Below are positions 1 to 8,285 of a stretch of DNA of 64,000 bases, one piece after another. The stretch covers positions 1 through 64,000 of the forward strand of contig CAZKEF010000026.1 in NCBI GenBank assembly GCA_964551735.1, given 5' to 3'. Positions within the stretch are counted from its first letter, which is position 1. Every line of letters starts with the position of its first letter. The position numbers and the translations under genes were made by a program. The stretch is from DAOUAT01 sp964551735 (GTDB lineage Bacteria; Chloroflexota; Anaerolineae; CG2-30-64-16). The notes beneath the pieces were generated by a model, which was not told the origin of the DNA, searched no databases, and saw nothing but the letters and a program-made list of their open reading frames with translations.

Positions 1-2321
1 GCGACCGCGGGCGCGGCCGGGGTGAGGGACGGCTCGCCGATGCCCTTGGCGCCGAACGGGCCGACGCCGGTGCCCGATTCCAGCATGATGACCTGCGTGG
101 TCGGGAAGTCCATGGATGTCGGGATCAGATACTCGGCCAGGGAGGGGGTCTTGAGGTAGCCGTCCTCCATGCGGAAGTCCTCCATCAGTGCATACCCCAG
201 GCCCTGCATGCCGCCGCCGGCCAGTTGGCCGATGGCCGCGGCGGGGTTGATGGCCCGGCCGACGTCGGTGCAGGTCACGGCTTTGAGCACCGTCACCTCG
301 CCGGTCTCCGTGTCCACCGCCACCTCGACGCCGTACGCGCCGAAGGTGAAATCGGGCCACACCCGGCCCTGGCCGGTCTCCGGGTTGATGGGGTCGGTGA
401 ACGGCGCCTTGAACATGGCGAGGTTGGCGAGCGGCAGCCCCTCGCTGGCGCACACCCTGGCGAGCTGGCTCAGCTCAAGCGATTGCGCCGGATTGGCTAC
501 CACAAACGCCTTACCGTCGGCCAGGTCCAGCGCCGTTTCATCTTCCTCGAAGTACTGCGACGCGCGCTCGATCAGCACCTTGCGCACCGCGTTGGCAGCC
601 ATCAGCGTCGCGTTGCCCGACATGTAGAGCTGCCGCGTGGCCGTGGAGGTGCCGGAGAGTGGGGTCAACGCCGAGTCGGTGGCGTAGACCGAGACCTTGT
701 CCAGCGGCACGCCCAGCACCTCGGCCGCGATCTGGCACAGGCTGTTGACCTGCCCCGCGCCTAGGTCGGGCACGCCCGCGCGCACCACGACCGTGCCATC
801 CTGCTCCAACCCCACCCACGCCTGCGAGGTGTCGTGCATCCAGGTGATCCGGCCGTAGGCTTGGAAGTAGGAGGCGACGCCGCGGCCAATACGAGTGGTC
901 AGGGGCCAAGGGTCAGTTGACAAGGTGACACGGTGATGGGGTGACACGGTGACATTTTCAGCAGGCGACTTTGTCTCCTCGTCTCCTTGTCTCCTTGTCT
1001 CCTTGTCTCCGTTCTCCAGCGCCGCCAGCACCCGCGTCGCCGTCTCCTCCAGCCACGCCGCGGTTTCGATGGGCTGGCCGGTGCCGGTGGTGTCACCGGT
1101 GCGCAGGTAGTTGCGCCGGCGCAGCTCGTAGCGATCCAGGCCGAGCGCGTCGGCGATGGCGTCCATCTGGCCTTCGTAGGCGAAGGCGGCCTGGGGGCCG
1201 CCGAAGCCGCGGAACGCGCTGGTGAAGGGGTTGTTGGTCGTCGCCGCCACGCCGTCCACGTGCAGGTTGTCAATGCGATACGGCCCGGCCGCCATGCCCA
1301 CGGTGTAGAGCAGCACGTAGGGGCTGAGGTACGGGTACGCGCCCGACTCGGCCACAACGTCAATTTTGGCGGCGGTGATCACGCCATCCCGCGTCACGCC
1401 GGTACGGTGGGTGATGATGTAGGGGTGGCGCTTGGAATGGGCGATGAACGACTCCTCGCGGGTGTAGACCAGGCGCACGGGCCGGTGGGTGGCTTTGGTC
1501 AACAGCGCCAGGTAGATCTCGACGGTGATGTCCTCTTTGCCGCCGAAGCCTCCGCCCACCATGGTGCCTTGGATGCGGATCTGGCTCTGCGGGATGCCGA
1601 CCGCGCGGGCGATGGAGCGGAAGTGCTCCACGACCTGGGTGGAGACGCGGATGTTGATCACCCCCCGTTCGTCAATCCAGGCGACGCCGGCCTCCGGCTC
1701 CAGGTACGCGTGCTCCTGAAACGGCACGCGGAAACTGTTTTCGATGATCAGGTCGGCCTGGGCAAAGCCCTTCTGCAGGTCGCCCTTGCGGATCTTCCAA
1801 CGGCCCACCACGTTGTCCGGCTCGGAGATGACCGGCGCGCCCGGCTTGAGCGCCTCCAACGGGTCAAACACGGCCGGCAGCGGCTCGTACTCGATCTCGA
1901 TCAGCTTCAGCGCCCGTTCGGCGATCGCCAGCGTCTCGGCTGCGACCAGCGCGATGGGGTCGCCCACGAAGCGCACGCGTTCCGAGGCCAGCACCGGCAC
2001 ATCGGAGCCAGCGCGCTGCTTCTGGCCGGTCTGGCCCGGCAGGTCGGAAGAGAGGCTGGCCCCCGGCAGGTCTGCCCCGGTCAGCACGCAGACCACGCCC
2101 GGCAGGGCGCGCGCCCTGCTCACATCCACCCGGATGATGCGGGCGTGCGGCTGCGTGCTGCGGAACACCTTGGCGTGCAGCATCAGCGGCAGTGAGAAAT
2201 CGCCCGCATACACGGTCGCGCCGGTGGCCTTGCCCATTGCATCGACGCGACGCAAGGGTTTGCCGACCTGGCGCAATTCAGGCAGCGTGTGGGGCGGAAG
2301 AGGTTTGACTTGCATTGTCAT
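1..2321 (-). CDS. Xanthine dehydrogenase-family molybdopterin-binding subunit (partial, runs off left edge)
   Basis: Large catalytic subunit of a molybdenum hydroxylase that oxidises a heterocycle or aldehyde by adding oxygen from water and passes electrons to partner [2Fe-2S] and FAD subunits. About 773 codons are visible; the frame is open to base 1, so the C-terminus lies outside. Visible motifs are VGGGFGGKED, the AFRGFGGPQ active-site loop (xanthine dehydrogenase-like, not the AYxCSFR loop of form I CO dehydrogenase) and GAKGIGEPSL with the catalytic Glu near the left edge. The start chosen is the ATG at 2321, with a second in-frame ATG at 2315. Residues about 437-476 are a low-complexity insert encoded by 8-bp tandem repeats. 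The [2Fe-2S] and FAD subunit genes lie just upstream in the same direction, so the three form one enzyme set. The substrate is not deducible from sequence alone. Confidence 0.9.
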   Translation of the reverse strand, partial: MTMQVKPLPPHTLPELRQVGKPLRRVDAMGKATGATVYAGDFSLPLMLHAKVFRSTQPHARIIRVDVSRARALPGVVCVLTGADLPGASLSSDLPGQTGQKQRAGSDVPVLASERVRFVGDPIALVAAETLAIAERALKLIEIEYEPLPAVFDPLEALKPGAPVISEPDNVVGRWKIRKGDLQKGFAQADLIIENSFRVPFQEHAYLEPEAGVAWIDERGVINIRVSTQVVEHFRSIARAVGIPQSQIRIQGTMVGGGFGGKEDITVEIYLALLTKATHRPVRLVYTREESFIAHSKRHPYIITHRTGVTRDGVITAAKIDVVAESGAYPYLSPYVLLYTVGMAAGPYRIDNLHVDGVAATTNNPFTSAFRGFGGPQAAFAYEGQMDAIADALGLDRYELRRRNYLRTGDTTGTGQPIETAAWLEETATRVLAALENGDKETRRQGDEETKSPAENVTVSPHHRVTLSTDPWPLTTRIGRGVASYFQAYGRITWMHDTSQAWVGLEQDGTVVVRAGVPDLGAGQVNSLCQIAAEVLGVPLDKVSVYATDSALTPLSGTSTATRQLYMSGNATLMAANAVRKVLIERASQYFEEDETALDLADGKAFVVANPAQSLELSQLARVCASEGLPLANLAMFKAPFTDPINPETGQGRVWPDFTFGAYGVEVAVDTETGEVTVLKAVTCTDVGRAINPAAAIGQLAGGGMQGLGYALMEDFRMEDGYLKTPSLAEYLIPTSMDFPTTQVIMLESGTGVGPFGAKGIGEPSLTPAAPAV
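921..1010. repeat. 8-bp tandem repeats inside the molybdopterin-subunit gene
   Basis: Two adjacent tracts of degenerate 8-bp units. One is of the type CACGGTGA (about four copies, 921-952). The other is TTGTCTCC (five copies, 971-1010, one with a C for T). Both are translated in frame as a Lys/Glu/Thr/Arg-rich and then Ser/Thr/His-rich insert, and the reading frame stays open. Similar tracts recur in spacers and in two neighbouring genes. Confidence 0.9.
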
Positions 2322-2394
2322 AGCTTACCATCCTGGAAGTCACAAGCTGAAGACTGCCGGTTGCAATTTTTCAGCACCAGTACTCGCCGTCGTC

Positions 2395-2520
2395 ACCCTG
2401 AGCGGGTCAACAGCCCAACGTCAGTAACGGCGCAACACCAGCGAAGGGTCTCGTCGGCTGCGCGAGATGCTTCGCTGGGGTCTCGCCGCGCCTGACGCTG
2501 AGTCGTTAACCCGCTCAGCA
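2395..2520. repeat. Nested imperfect inverted repeat in the spacer
   Basis: Outer arms CCTGAGCGGGTCAAC-like (about 2396-2412) and GTTAACCCGCTCAG-like (about 2505-2518). Inner arms CCAGCGAAG (2438-2446) and CTTCGCTGG (2470-2478) are perfect. The element fills the gap between the [2Fe-2S] subunit gene and the catalytic subunit gene. It could act as an mRNA stem-loop or be a REP-like mobile palindrome. Confidence 0.75.
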
Positions 2521-2526
2521 TGACAA

Positions 2527-3000
2527 TCAGCTAACTGCCATCTGCTGGGCGGCGGCCTGGATCGCCTCCACGATCTGTCCGTAACCGGTGCAGCGACACA
2601 GGTTCCCCGAAATCGCGTCGCGAATCTCCAACTCCGTCGGGTGCGGGTTGTGATCCAGCAACGCCTTGGCTGCGATGACGAAGCCGGGGGTGCAGTAGCC
2701 GCACTGGATCGCGCCGTGGTCGGCGAAGGCGGCCTGGAGCGGGTGCGGGTTCGTGACCGTGCCCAGCCCGGCCGCGGTGACGATGGTCGCCTCGTCGGCC
2801 TGGCCGGCCAGCACCATGCAGCTATTGACCGCCTCCCCGTTCACCAGCACAGCGCACGCGCCGCAGTCCCCCTTTTCGCAGCCGGATTTGACGTCCACGT
2901 AGCCCAGGTCGCGCAGTGCCTCGAGCAGGGTCGCGTTGGGCGCGGCGGCTGCGGTGTGGGTGCGGCCGTTGATGTGTAAAGTGATGAGTTGTGGTTTCAT
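2527..3000 (-). CDS. [2Fe-2S] iron-sulfur subunit, molybdenum hydroxylase (CoxS/XdhC-type)
   Basis: Small electron-transfer subunit of 157 residues, a normal length for the family. The N-terminal plant-type ferredoxin half holds the cysteine cluster around CEKGDCGACAVLVNG and a later Cys in VNSCMVLAG. The C-terminal helical half holds QCGYCTPGF and GNLCRCTGY, ligands of the second [2Fe-2S] cluster next to the molybdenum site. The start is the ATG at 3000. It lies between the FAD subunit (upstream) and the catalytic subunit (downstream), in the usual M-S-L order. Electrons would pass Mo, then two [2Fe-2S] clusters, then FAD. Confidence 0.95.
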   Translation of the reverse strand: MKPQLITLHINGRTHTAAAAPNATLLEALRDLGYVDVKSGCEKGDCGACAVLVNGEAVNSCMVLAGQADEATIVTAAGLGTVTNPHPLQAAFADHGAIQCGYCTPGFVIAAKALLDHNPHPTELEIRDAISGNLCRCTGYGQIVEAIQAAAQQMAVS

Positions 3001-3031
3001 GTCTTAATCTCCGATGCGCGGCGGGGTGTTT

Positions 3032-3158
3032 GGATCACGAAGGCGCGAAGATTGACGAAGGGCGCGAAGCACGAAGGGCACGAAGATACTCGTCGGAGTG
3101 GGCGCCTTCGCGCTCTTCGTGCTTCGTGTCTTCGCGTCGCTTCGTGCATTCGTGATCC
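3032..3158. repeat. CGAAG-rich repeat with perfect terminal inverted repeat
   Basis: The spacer between the FAD and [2Fe-2S] subunit genes is made of repeated CACGAAGG/GCGAAG words. On the right half the same words occur inverted (CTTCGTG). The outermost 10 bases, GGATCACGAA (3032-3041) and TTCGTGATCC (3149-3158), are perfectly complementary. No ORF with coding features is seen here. Confidence 0.8.
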
Positions 3159-3164
3159 AGAACT

Positions 3165-4019
3165 TCACGCCATCTGCTCCAACAACCGCCGCACCATCAC
3201 CTCCGTCACCTGCCGGCGGTAGGCCGCGGAGCCGCGGATGTCGCTGATGGGGCTGGCAGCCTCGGACGCCAGCCGGGCGGCCTCGGCGATGATCGCCGGC
3301 GTCAGCTTCTCGCCGGCCAGGACCGCTTCGGCAACCGTCGCGCGCAGCGGCCGAGGGGCCACCGCGCCCAGCGCGATGCGGGCCGACGCGCAGCGCCCCG
3401 CATCATCGAACGCCACCGCCACGGCCGCGCTGAGCACCGAAATCGCGTCCGCCTTGCGCAGCCCGACCTTGTGGAAAGCGGTCATCCGTCGTCCGTCGTC
3501 GGTCGCGGCCGGAAACCGCACCGCGGTCAGCAGCTCGTCGGGCCGGCGCAGCGTCCGCCGCACCCCCACCAGGAAATCGGCCAGGGGGACGCGGCGCGTG
3601 CCGGCCGCGCTGGTCAGTTCCACCTCCGCGTCCAACGCCAGCAGCGGCGGGGCGGTGTCGGCCGCGGGGGACGCGTCAACCAGGTTGCCGCCCACCGTGG
3701 CGCGGTTGCGGATCAGCGGGCTGGCGAAAACCTGGGCGGCCTGGGCCAGCGCGGGCGCATGTTCGGCCACCAGCGGGTCGCGCAGCAGCTCGGTGATGGT
3801 GGTTCCGCCGCCGATGACGATGTGGCCGTTCTCGCGGCGGACGCCTCGCAGCTCGGCCAGGCGGCTCAGGTCCACCAGCGCCGTCGGCTCGTGCTTCCCG
3901 GCGCGCAGGTCCGCTATGACGTTGGTGCCGCCGGCGATGGGCATGGCCCCGGCCCCGGTCAGCATTTCTAAGGCTTCAGGCAGTGTTGTGGGCCTGAGAA
4001 GATCGAATTCTGGCAGCAT
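3165..4019 (-). CDS. FAD-binding subunit, molybdenum hydroxylase (CoxM/XdhB-type)
   Basis: FAD subunit of 284 residues, the usual size. FAD-binding PCMH-type fold: AGGTNVIADLRAG (around residues 29-41) and ATVGGNLVDASPAAD (around 110-124) are the two family FAD-binding loops. The C-terminal CO_deh_flav_C domain ends with GSAAYRRQVTEVMVRRLL. The start is the ATG at 4019. It is the first gene of the M-S-L set, and a second FAD domain occurs fused in the upstream gene. It accepts electrons from the [2Fe-2S] subunit and reduces an external acceptor, possibly NAD or a quinone; the sequence does not tell which. Confidence 0.93.
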   Translation of the reverse strand: MLPEFDLLRPTTLPEALEMLTGAGAMPIAGGTNVIADLRAGKHEPTALVDLSRLAELRGVRRENGHIVIGGGTTITELLRDPLVAEHAPALAQAAQVFASPLIRNRATVGGNLVDASPAADTAPPLLALDAEVELTSAAGTRRVPLADFLVGVRRTLRRPDELLTAVRFPAATDDGRRMTAFHKVGLRKADAISVLSAAVAVAFDDAGRCASARIALGAVAPRPLRATVAEAVLAGEKLTPAIIAEAARLASEAASPISDIRGSAAYRRQVTEVMVRRLLEQMA

Positions 4020-4094
4020 GGCTCGCTCCTTGATGGTGGTCTGTGCTGCACACTCTCGCGTTTTGGCAGGACGAAAGGCTGGTCATCTGGACTC

Positions 4095-4143
4095 GAGGCT
4101 TTAGCCGGTCATGCTTGTTAACCAAGAGACCGGCTAAAGCCTC
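4095..4143. repeat. Perfect 16-bp inverted repeat (stem-loop)
   Basis: GAGGCTTTAGCCGGTC at 4095-4110 is exactly complementary to GACCGGCTAAAGCCTC at 4128-4143, with a 17-base loop. It sits in the spacer after the fused subunit gene. There is no T-run after it, so it is more like a REP-type palindrome than an intrinsic terminator. Confidence 0.85.
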
Positions 4144-4168
4144 CACTCCGGGCCTGGGCCATTCATGC

Positions 4169-4204
4169 ACCAATCTACCAATTTACCAACCTACCAATTT
4201 ACCC
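4169..4204. repeat. 8-bp tandem repeat (TACCAATT type)
   Basis: About four units alternating TACCAATT and TACCAACC, immediately before and overlapping the stop codon of the fused FAD/[2Fe-2S] gene. It belongs to the same class of short tandem repeats seen elsewhere in the first 13 kb. Confidence 0.75.
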
Positions 4205-5713
4205 TTCTCCCGCCGCCGCCAACACCGCACGCGTTATCGCCGCGTAGCCAGTGCAGCGGCACATGTTGCCGCGCAAGTGACGGCGCACATCGTCCTCGGT
4301 GGGGTGCGGGTTCTCCAGCAGCAGGCTCTTGGCGGTAATGATCTGGCCGGGCGTGCAGTAGCCGCACTGGTATGCGCCGTAGTCAATGAATGTCTCTTGC
4401 AAGGGATCCAGCGTGCCGTCGGGCTTCGCCAGCCCTTCGATGGTGATGATGTCGTGGCCCGCGGCCTCGACTGCCAGCACCAGGCACGACAACACCGGCC
4501 TGCCGTCCAGCAGCACGGTGCACGCGCTGCACTCGCCGATCCCGCAGCCGTATTTGGTGCCGGTGAGTTCCAGGTCGTTGCGCAGCACATTGAGCAGCAG
4601 ATCGTGCGGCGAGACCCAGACGCGTGCCACGCGGCCGTTGACTTTCAGCGCGATCAGCCGCTTCTCATCCGCCCCCAAGTGCGCTGCATCCTTCGACTCC
4701 GCTGGGGCCCCTACCCCGGCTCCGCTCAGGATGCTTCCCGCGTCCCTGTGTCCCCGTGTCCCCCCGTCTCCGTGTCCCCCTGTCTCCGTGTCTCCCCATC
4801 CCCCCATCTCGCCCACCTCCGCCCGCTGCCAGGCCCAACGCAGGCCGTCACTCACCATGACGCGCACGGCCTCGCGGCGATAGGCGGCTGTGGAACGGAC
4901 ATCGTCAATCGGCGTCACCTCCGCAGCGGCAGCCTCGGCCGCGGCGTCGGCCAGCGCCTCGCTCCAGACCTGGCCGGTCAGCAGCGCTTCGGCCCGGGGG
5001 GCGCGGATCGGGGTCGGGGCCACGGAGCCGAAGGCCAGCCGGCAATCCAGGATGCGGCCGCCCGCACCCCGGACGAGCATGACCGCGCAGTTGGCCTTGG
5101 CGATGTCGTTGGTCACCCGTGAGACCTTGGCAAACGCGCTGCCTGTCCCGGCCTGCGGCTGCGGCAGCGTCACGGCGGTGATCAGCTCGCTGGGCTGTAA
5201 GACGGCCTTGCCGGGGCCGAGGAAGAATTCGTCCAGCGGCAGCGTGCGCTCCCCGCCCGGGCCGGCCAGCGTCAGCATCGCGCCGAACGCCAACAGGCTG
5301 GGCGCAGAGTCGGCCGCGGGGGACGCGTTGCCCAGGTTGCCACCGATGGTGCCCATGGTCTGCACTTGGGTGGAGCTGAAATTGGCGCACGCTTCCGCCA
5401 ACGCCTGGTAGTGGGTGCGCACCAGCGGATGCCGCTCGATGGATAAGATGGAGGCCCGCGCGCCGATGCACAATGCCTTCTCCTGAACCTCGATCCGATC
5501 CAGCCCGGGGATGCGGTTCAGGCTGATCACCGCTTCGGGTGCGAGGCGCTCGACCTTCATCTGCACCAGCAGGTCCGTGCCGCCGGCCATCAGCCGGGCG
5601 CGGCCGTTGTGCTGTGCCAGCAGCGCCGCCGCCTCGGCCACGGTCTCCGGCTCGTAGTAATCGAACGCGTTCACAAGGATGTGCGAATTGGTCATGGGTT
5701 GTGGCGTGTTCAT
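4199..5713 (-). CDS. Fused FAD subunit + [2Fe-2S] subunit of a molybdenum hydroxylase
   Basis: A 504-residue protein joining two normally separate subunits. Residues 1-300 are a CoxM-type FAD domain (AGGTDLLVQMKVE, TIGGNLGNASPAADSAPS, and AYRREAVRVMV at its end). Residues about 351-504 are a CoxS-type domain (CGIGECSACTVLLDG, QCGYCTPGQI, GNMCRCTGY). The linker, about 303-350, is Gly/Thr/Asp-rich and is encoded by 8-bp repeats plus a REP-like palindrome, as if an old intergenic spacer had become open reading frame. The start is the ATG at 5713, overlapping the stop of the catalytic-subunit gene by 4 bases, with GGGAGGTG as RBS. It would serve the catalytic subunit encoded just upstream. Confidence 0.9.
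   Translation of the reverse strand: MNTPQPMTNSHILVNAFDYYEPETVAEAAALLAQHNGRARLMAGGTDLLVQMKVERLAPEAVISLNRIPGLDRIEVQEKALCIGARASILSIERHPLVRTHYQALAEACANFSSTQVQTMGTIGGNLGNASPAADSAPSLLAFGAMLTLAGPGGERTLPLDEFFLGPGKAVLQPSELITAVTLPQPQAGTGSAFAKVSRVTNDIAKANCAVMLVRGAGGRILDCRLAFGSVAPTPIRAPRAEALLTGQVWSEALADAAAEAAAAEVTPIDDVRSTAAYRREAVRVMVSDGLRWAWQRAEVGEMGGWGDTETGGHGDGGTRGHRDAGSILSGAGVGAPAESKDAAHLGADEKRLIALKVNGRVARVWVSPHDLLLNVLRNDLELTGTKYGCGIGECSACTVLLDGRPVLSCLVLAVEAAGHDIITIEGLAKPDGTLDPLQETFIDYGAYQCGYCTPGQIITAKSLLLENPHPTEDDVRRHLRGNMCRCTGYAAITRAVLAAAGEG
4686..4807. repeat. REP-like palindrome plus 8-bp tandem repeats forming a protein linker
   Basis: GCATCCT (4686-4692) and AGGATGC (4728-4734) close a palindrome of the 'CATCCTGAGCGGAGTCGAAGGATG' family. 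Next to it, 4741-4807 is a run of GTGTCCCC/GTCTCCGT units. Both lie inside the fused FAD/[2Fe-2S] gene and are translated. Confidence 0.85.
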
Positions 5714-8202
5714 GCGGACACCTCCCGGACGGCTGATGGCTGACGGCTGACGGCTGACGACTGATGCCGACCATCGTCGGTCGTCGGTCGTCGGTCGTCC
5801 GTCGTCCGTCGCTCTGCCAGCGCCGCCAGAATCCTCTCCGGCGTGATCGGCAGTTCGTAGAAGCGGATGCCCAGCGCGTCGCGCACGGCGTTGGCATACG
5901 CGCCGGCGACCGGGTTCGTGGCCGCCTCGCCGATGCCTTTGGCGCCGAACGGGCCGCTGGGCTCGTAGGTGTCGGCGAAGTGCGTGGCGATGTCGTCCAG
6001 CCGCGGGCTTTCGTTGATGCCCGGCACCTTGCCGTCCACCAGGTAGCCCTTGGAACGCAACTGCCCCGTGGCGTCCCACTCCAGGTTCTCGTAGAGCGCG
6101 AAGCCGGCGCCCTTGGACAGGCCGCCTTCCAACTGGCCCGAGACTTGCACCGGGTTGATCACGGTGCCCGAATCGCCGCCCATGACCGCCTTCACCGTGC
6201 GCACGACGCCCGTCCAGGTGTCCACCTCGACCTCCACGAACACGCTGACGTAGCAGGGGGGGCAGTTGACGGGCCGGTAGCTCTCCACCGCGGCGATGGT
6301 CTTCCAACTGTCGGTCCAGCAGCGGGTGGCGATCTCGCCGACGGTCATCTGCTTGCCGGGCAAGGAGGGCGCGTAGACGACCCCCTGGCCCAACGCCTCA
6401 TCCAACCGGAGTCTCAACGCCTCCGGCTGCACGTTCATGTAATGGCTGGCCGTTTGCAGCAGCTCCTCACGCACCTTCTGCGTGGCCTTCAGCACCGCGC
6501 CGCCGCCAGCGTAGATGCCGCGCGTCGCGTGCGTTACCACGTCGTACACGCTGGTGCGGGTGCCCACCGGCGAGACATCCACCTTATCCAACGGCACGCA
6601 GAGCGCCTCGGCGGTGATCTTGGCGAACGCCTCCAGGGTGCCGCCGCCGTGATCCATCACCGCCGACACCACGTCCACCGAGCCGTCCTGGTTGATTTTC
6701 ACCAGCGCGCCGGAGAAATCAATGATATCGCCCGGCGCAGGCGCGCCCGCACTGGAGGTGTGGAACCCGCGCGCCAGGCCGATGCCGCGGCGATAGCGGG
6801 ATTGTGGAGTGGGGATTGCGGACTGCGAATTGGCCATCCCCTCGTCTCCTTGTCTCCTTATCTCCTTGTCCCCCTCGTTCCGCCGCTCCCATCCAATCAA
6901 CTTCGCGCCCTCGCGCAGGAGCTGCGGTACGCCGTCGCTCTGGACGATGGACTTCACCATCGGCCCCTGGCCCCAGGAGGTGTCGCCCAGTCCCACGTAG
7001 TTCTTCAAGCGCAGCTCGATGGGATCCATATCCAGCTTGCGCGCCAGCTCATCGATCAGCGATTCCACTGCAAATGTGATCTGCGGGTTGCCGAAGCCCT
7101 GCATGGCGCAGGAAGGCCCCTTATTGGTGTAAACGGCCTTGCCCTGGTAGCGCAGCGCCGGGAACCGGTAAAGCGACATCAGCCAGCCGGCGCAAACCCC
7201 CAGAAACGAGTAGCCCTGGATGATGTGCGCGCCGATGTCCGCCACTACCGACATCTCAGCGCCCAGCAGCGTCCCGTCCTTTTTCGCCGCGATCTTAAGT
7301 TGGACGTCGGACGGATACTTGCTGTGGTCGTGCATGTCCTCTTCGCGCGTCAGCGAGATCTTCACCGGCCGGCCGGCTTTCAGCGCCAGCGCCACGGTGA
7401 CGGGGATGACCGTGTTCATCTGGATGGACGAGCCAAACGTGCCGCCGACCGGCATCCGCCGCACGTCAATCTTGCTCAGCGGGATGCCGAAAACCTGGCC
7501 AAGGATGATGCGGACGTTGTGGATGGACTGCGTGGTGCACCACAGCGTGAACCCGCCGTCCGGCTCCGGCTTGCAGACCGCGCCCTTTGGCTCCATCTGC
7601 ATGTGGTAGATCTTGGGCGTCTTGAAGTGGCCTTCCACGAACACGTCCGCCTCGGCGAACGCCTGCTCGATGTCGCCCTGGTTGATCTGCCGCGCCACGA
7701 TGGTGTTGTTCTCGACTTTGATCGTCTCGCCCAGGCCGTAGGCCACGGTGTCGTAAAGCTGCGGCGCACCCGGCTGCATCGCTTCCCACGGATCCGTCAC
7801 CACCGGCAGCGGCTCGTATTCCACCACCACCGCCCGCGCGGCGCGCTCGGCCAACTCCTCAGTCTCGGCGGCCACGGCTGCCACCGGCTCGCCCATGCGC
7901 CGCACCTTGTCGGCCAGCACGAAACGCTCCTTGTGCAGCACCCACGGCACCGAGACGATGCGCTCGTTGAAGGGCACGTGCGGGACATCGTCCCACGTGA
8001 TCACCACCGCGCCCAGCGCCTCGGCTGCGCGGGTGTCCACGCTCTTGATGATCGCGTGCGCGTATGGGCTGCTCACATAGCGGCCGTGCAGCATCCGGGG
8101 CAGGCTGATGTCAATCGTGTACTGCTCCTGCCCTGTCACCCGCGCCACGCCGTCCTTGCGCCGGGTTTGCTTGCCGATGGTGTTGAAGGTGGGGTTGTTC
8201 AT
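5710..8202 (-). CDS. Xanthine dehydrogenase-family molybdopterin-binding subunit (second copy)
   Basis: Complete catalytic subunit of 830 residues, longer than the usual 760-800. Motifs: the N-terminal Ald_Xan_dh_C-like domain, VGGTFGSSIQ, an active-site loop AMQGFGNPQ (neither form I CoxL nor classical XDH) and GAKGIGEAATNP with the catalytic Glu near the C-terminus. Two repeat-derived stretches lengthen it: residues about 442-470 (8-bp and 7-bp repeats) and the last 35 residues (7-bp GGCTGAC and TCGTCGG units). I chose the ATG at 8202 because GAGGG precedes it and the upstream extension is itself encoded by tandem repeats. Its partner is the fused FAD/[2Fe-2S] protein, which overlaps its stop codon. 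The substrate is unknown. Confidence 0.92.
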   Translation of the reverse strand: MNNPTFNTIGKQTRRKDGVARVTGQEQYTIDISLPRMLHGRYVSSPYAHAIIKSVDTRAAEALGAVVITWDDVPHVPFNERIVSVPWVLHKERFVLADKVRRMGEPVAAVAAETEELAERAARAVVVEYEPLPVVTDPWEAMQPGAPQLYDTVAYGLGETIKVENNTIVARQINQGDIEQAFAEADVFVEGHFKTPKIYHMQMEPKGAVCKPEPDGGFTLWCTTQSIHNVRIILGQVFGIPLSKIDVRRMPVGGTFGSSIQMNTVIPVTVALALKAGRPVKISLTREEDMHDHSKYPSDVQLKIAAKKDGTLLGAEMSVVADIGAHIIQGYSFLGVCAGWLMSLYRFPALRYQGKAVYTNKGPSCAMQGFGNPQITFAVESLIDELARKLDMDPIELRLKNYVGLGDTSWGQGPMVKSIVQSDGVPQLLREGAKLIGWERRNEGDKEIRRQGDEGMANSQSAIPTPQSRYRRGIGLARGFHTSSAGAPAPGDIIDFSGALVKINQDGSVDVVSAVMDHGGGTLEAFAKITAEALCVPLDKVDVSPVGTRTSVYDVVTHATRGIYAGGGAVLKATQKVREELLQTASHYMNVQPEALRLRLDEALGQGVVYAPSLPGKQMTVGEIATRCWTDSWKTIAAVESYRPVNCPPCYVSVFVEVEVDTWTGVVRTVKAVMGGDSGTVINPVQVSGQLEGGLSKGAGFALYENLEWDATGQLRSKGYLVDGKVPGINESPRLDDIATHFADTYEPSGPFGAKGIGEAATNPVAGAYANAVRDALGIRFYELPITPERILAALAERRTTDDRRPTTDDGRHQSSAVSRQPSAVREVSA
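5729..5814. repeat. 7-bp tandem repeats at the 3' end of the catalytic-subunit gene
   Basis: Units of GGCTGAC type (about five) followed by TCGTCGG/TCGTCCG type (about six). They are translated as a Thr/Asp/Arg-rich and Ser/Gln/Pro-rich C-terminal tail beyond the conserved end of the protein. Confidence 0.85.
6799..6879. repeat. 7-bp and 8-bp tandem repeats inside the catalytic-subunit gene
   Basis: GGATTGC-type 7-bp units (6799-6833) and TTGTCTCC-type 8-bp units (6842-6873) encode residues about 442-470 in frame. The insert falls at the position equivalent to the insert in the paralogous gene at the left edge. Confidence 0.85.
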
Positions 8203-8214
8203 TGTGCCCTCAGT

Positions 8215-8284
8215 GGTATTGCGTATTGCGTACTGCGTATTGCGTATTGCGTACCAGGTCATCCGTCATTCGCTGATTCGCTGA
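8215..8284. repeat. 7-bp tandem repeat (TGCGTAT type) in the spacer
   Basis: Five or more TGCGTAT/TGCGTAC units, then TTCGCTGA units, fill the short gap between aspartate carbamoyltransferase and the catalytic-subunit gene. The repeats reach within about 15 bases of the next gene's RBS. Confidence 0.85.
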
Positions 8285-8285
8285 T

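Noticed and set aside
987..2195. 402-codon plus-strand frame
   Set aside because: Antisense to the partial hydroxylase gene, no recognisable domain and biased composition.
5710..8202. Form I carbon monoxide dehydrogenase (coxL)
   Set aside because: The diagnostic AYxCSFR active-site loop is absent; the loop is AMQGFGNPQ here and AFRGFGGPQ in the paralogue.
8215..8284. Possible CRISPR array
   Set aside because: Units are only 7 bp, directly adjacent and without spacers; these are short tandem repeats.
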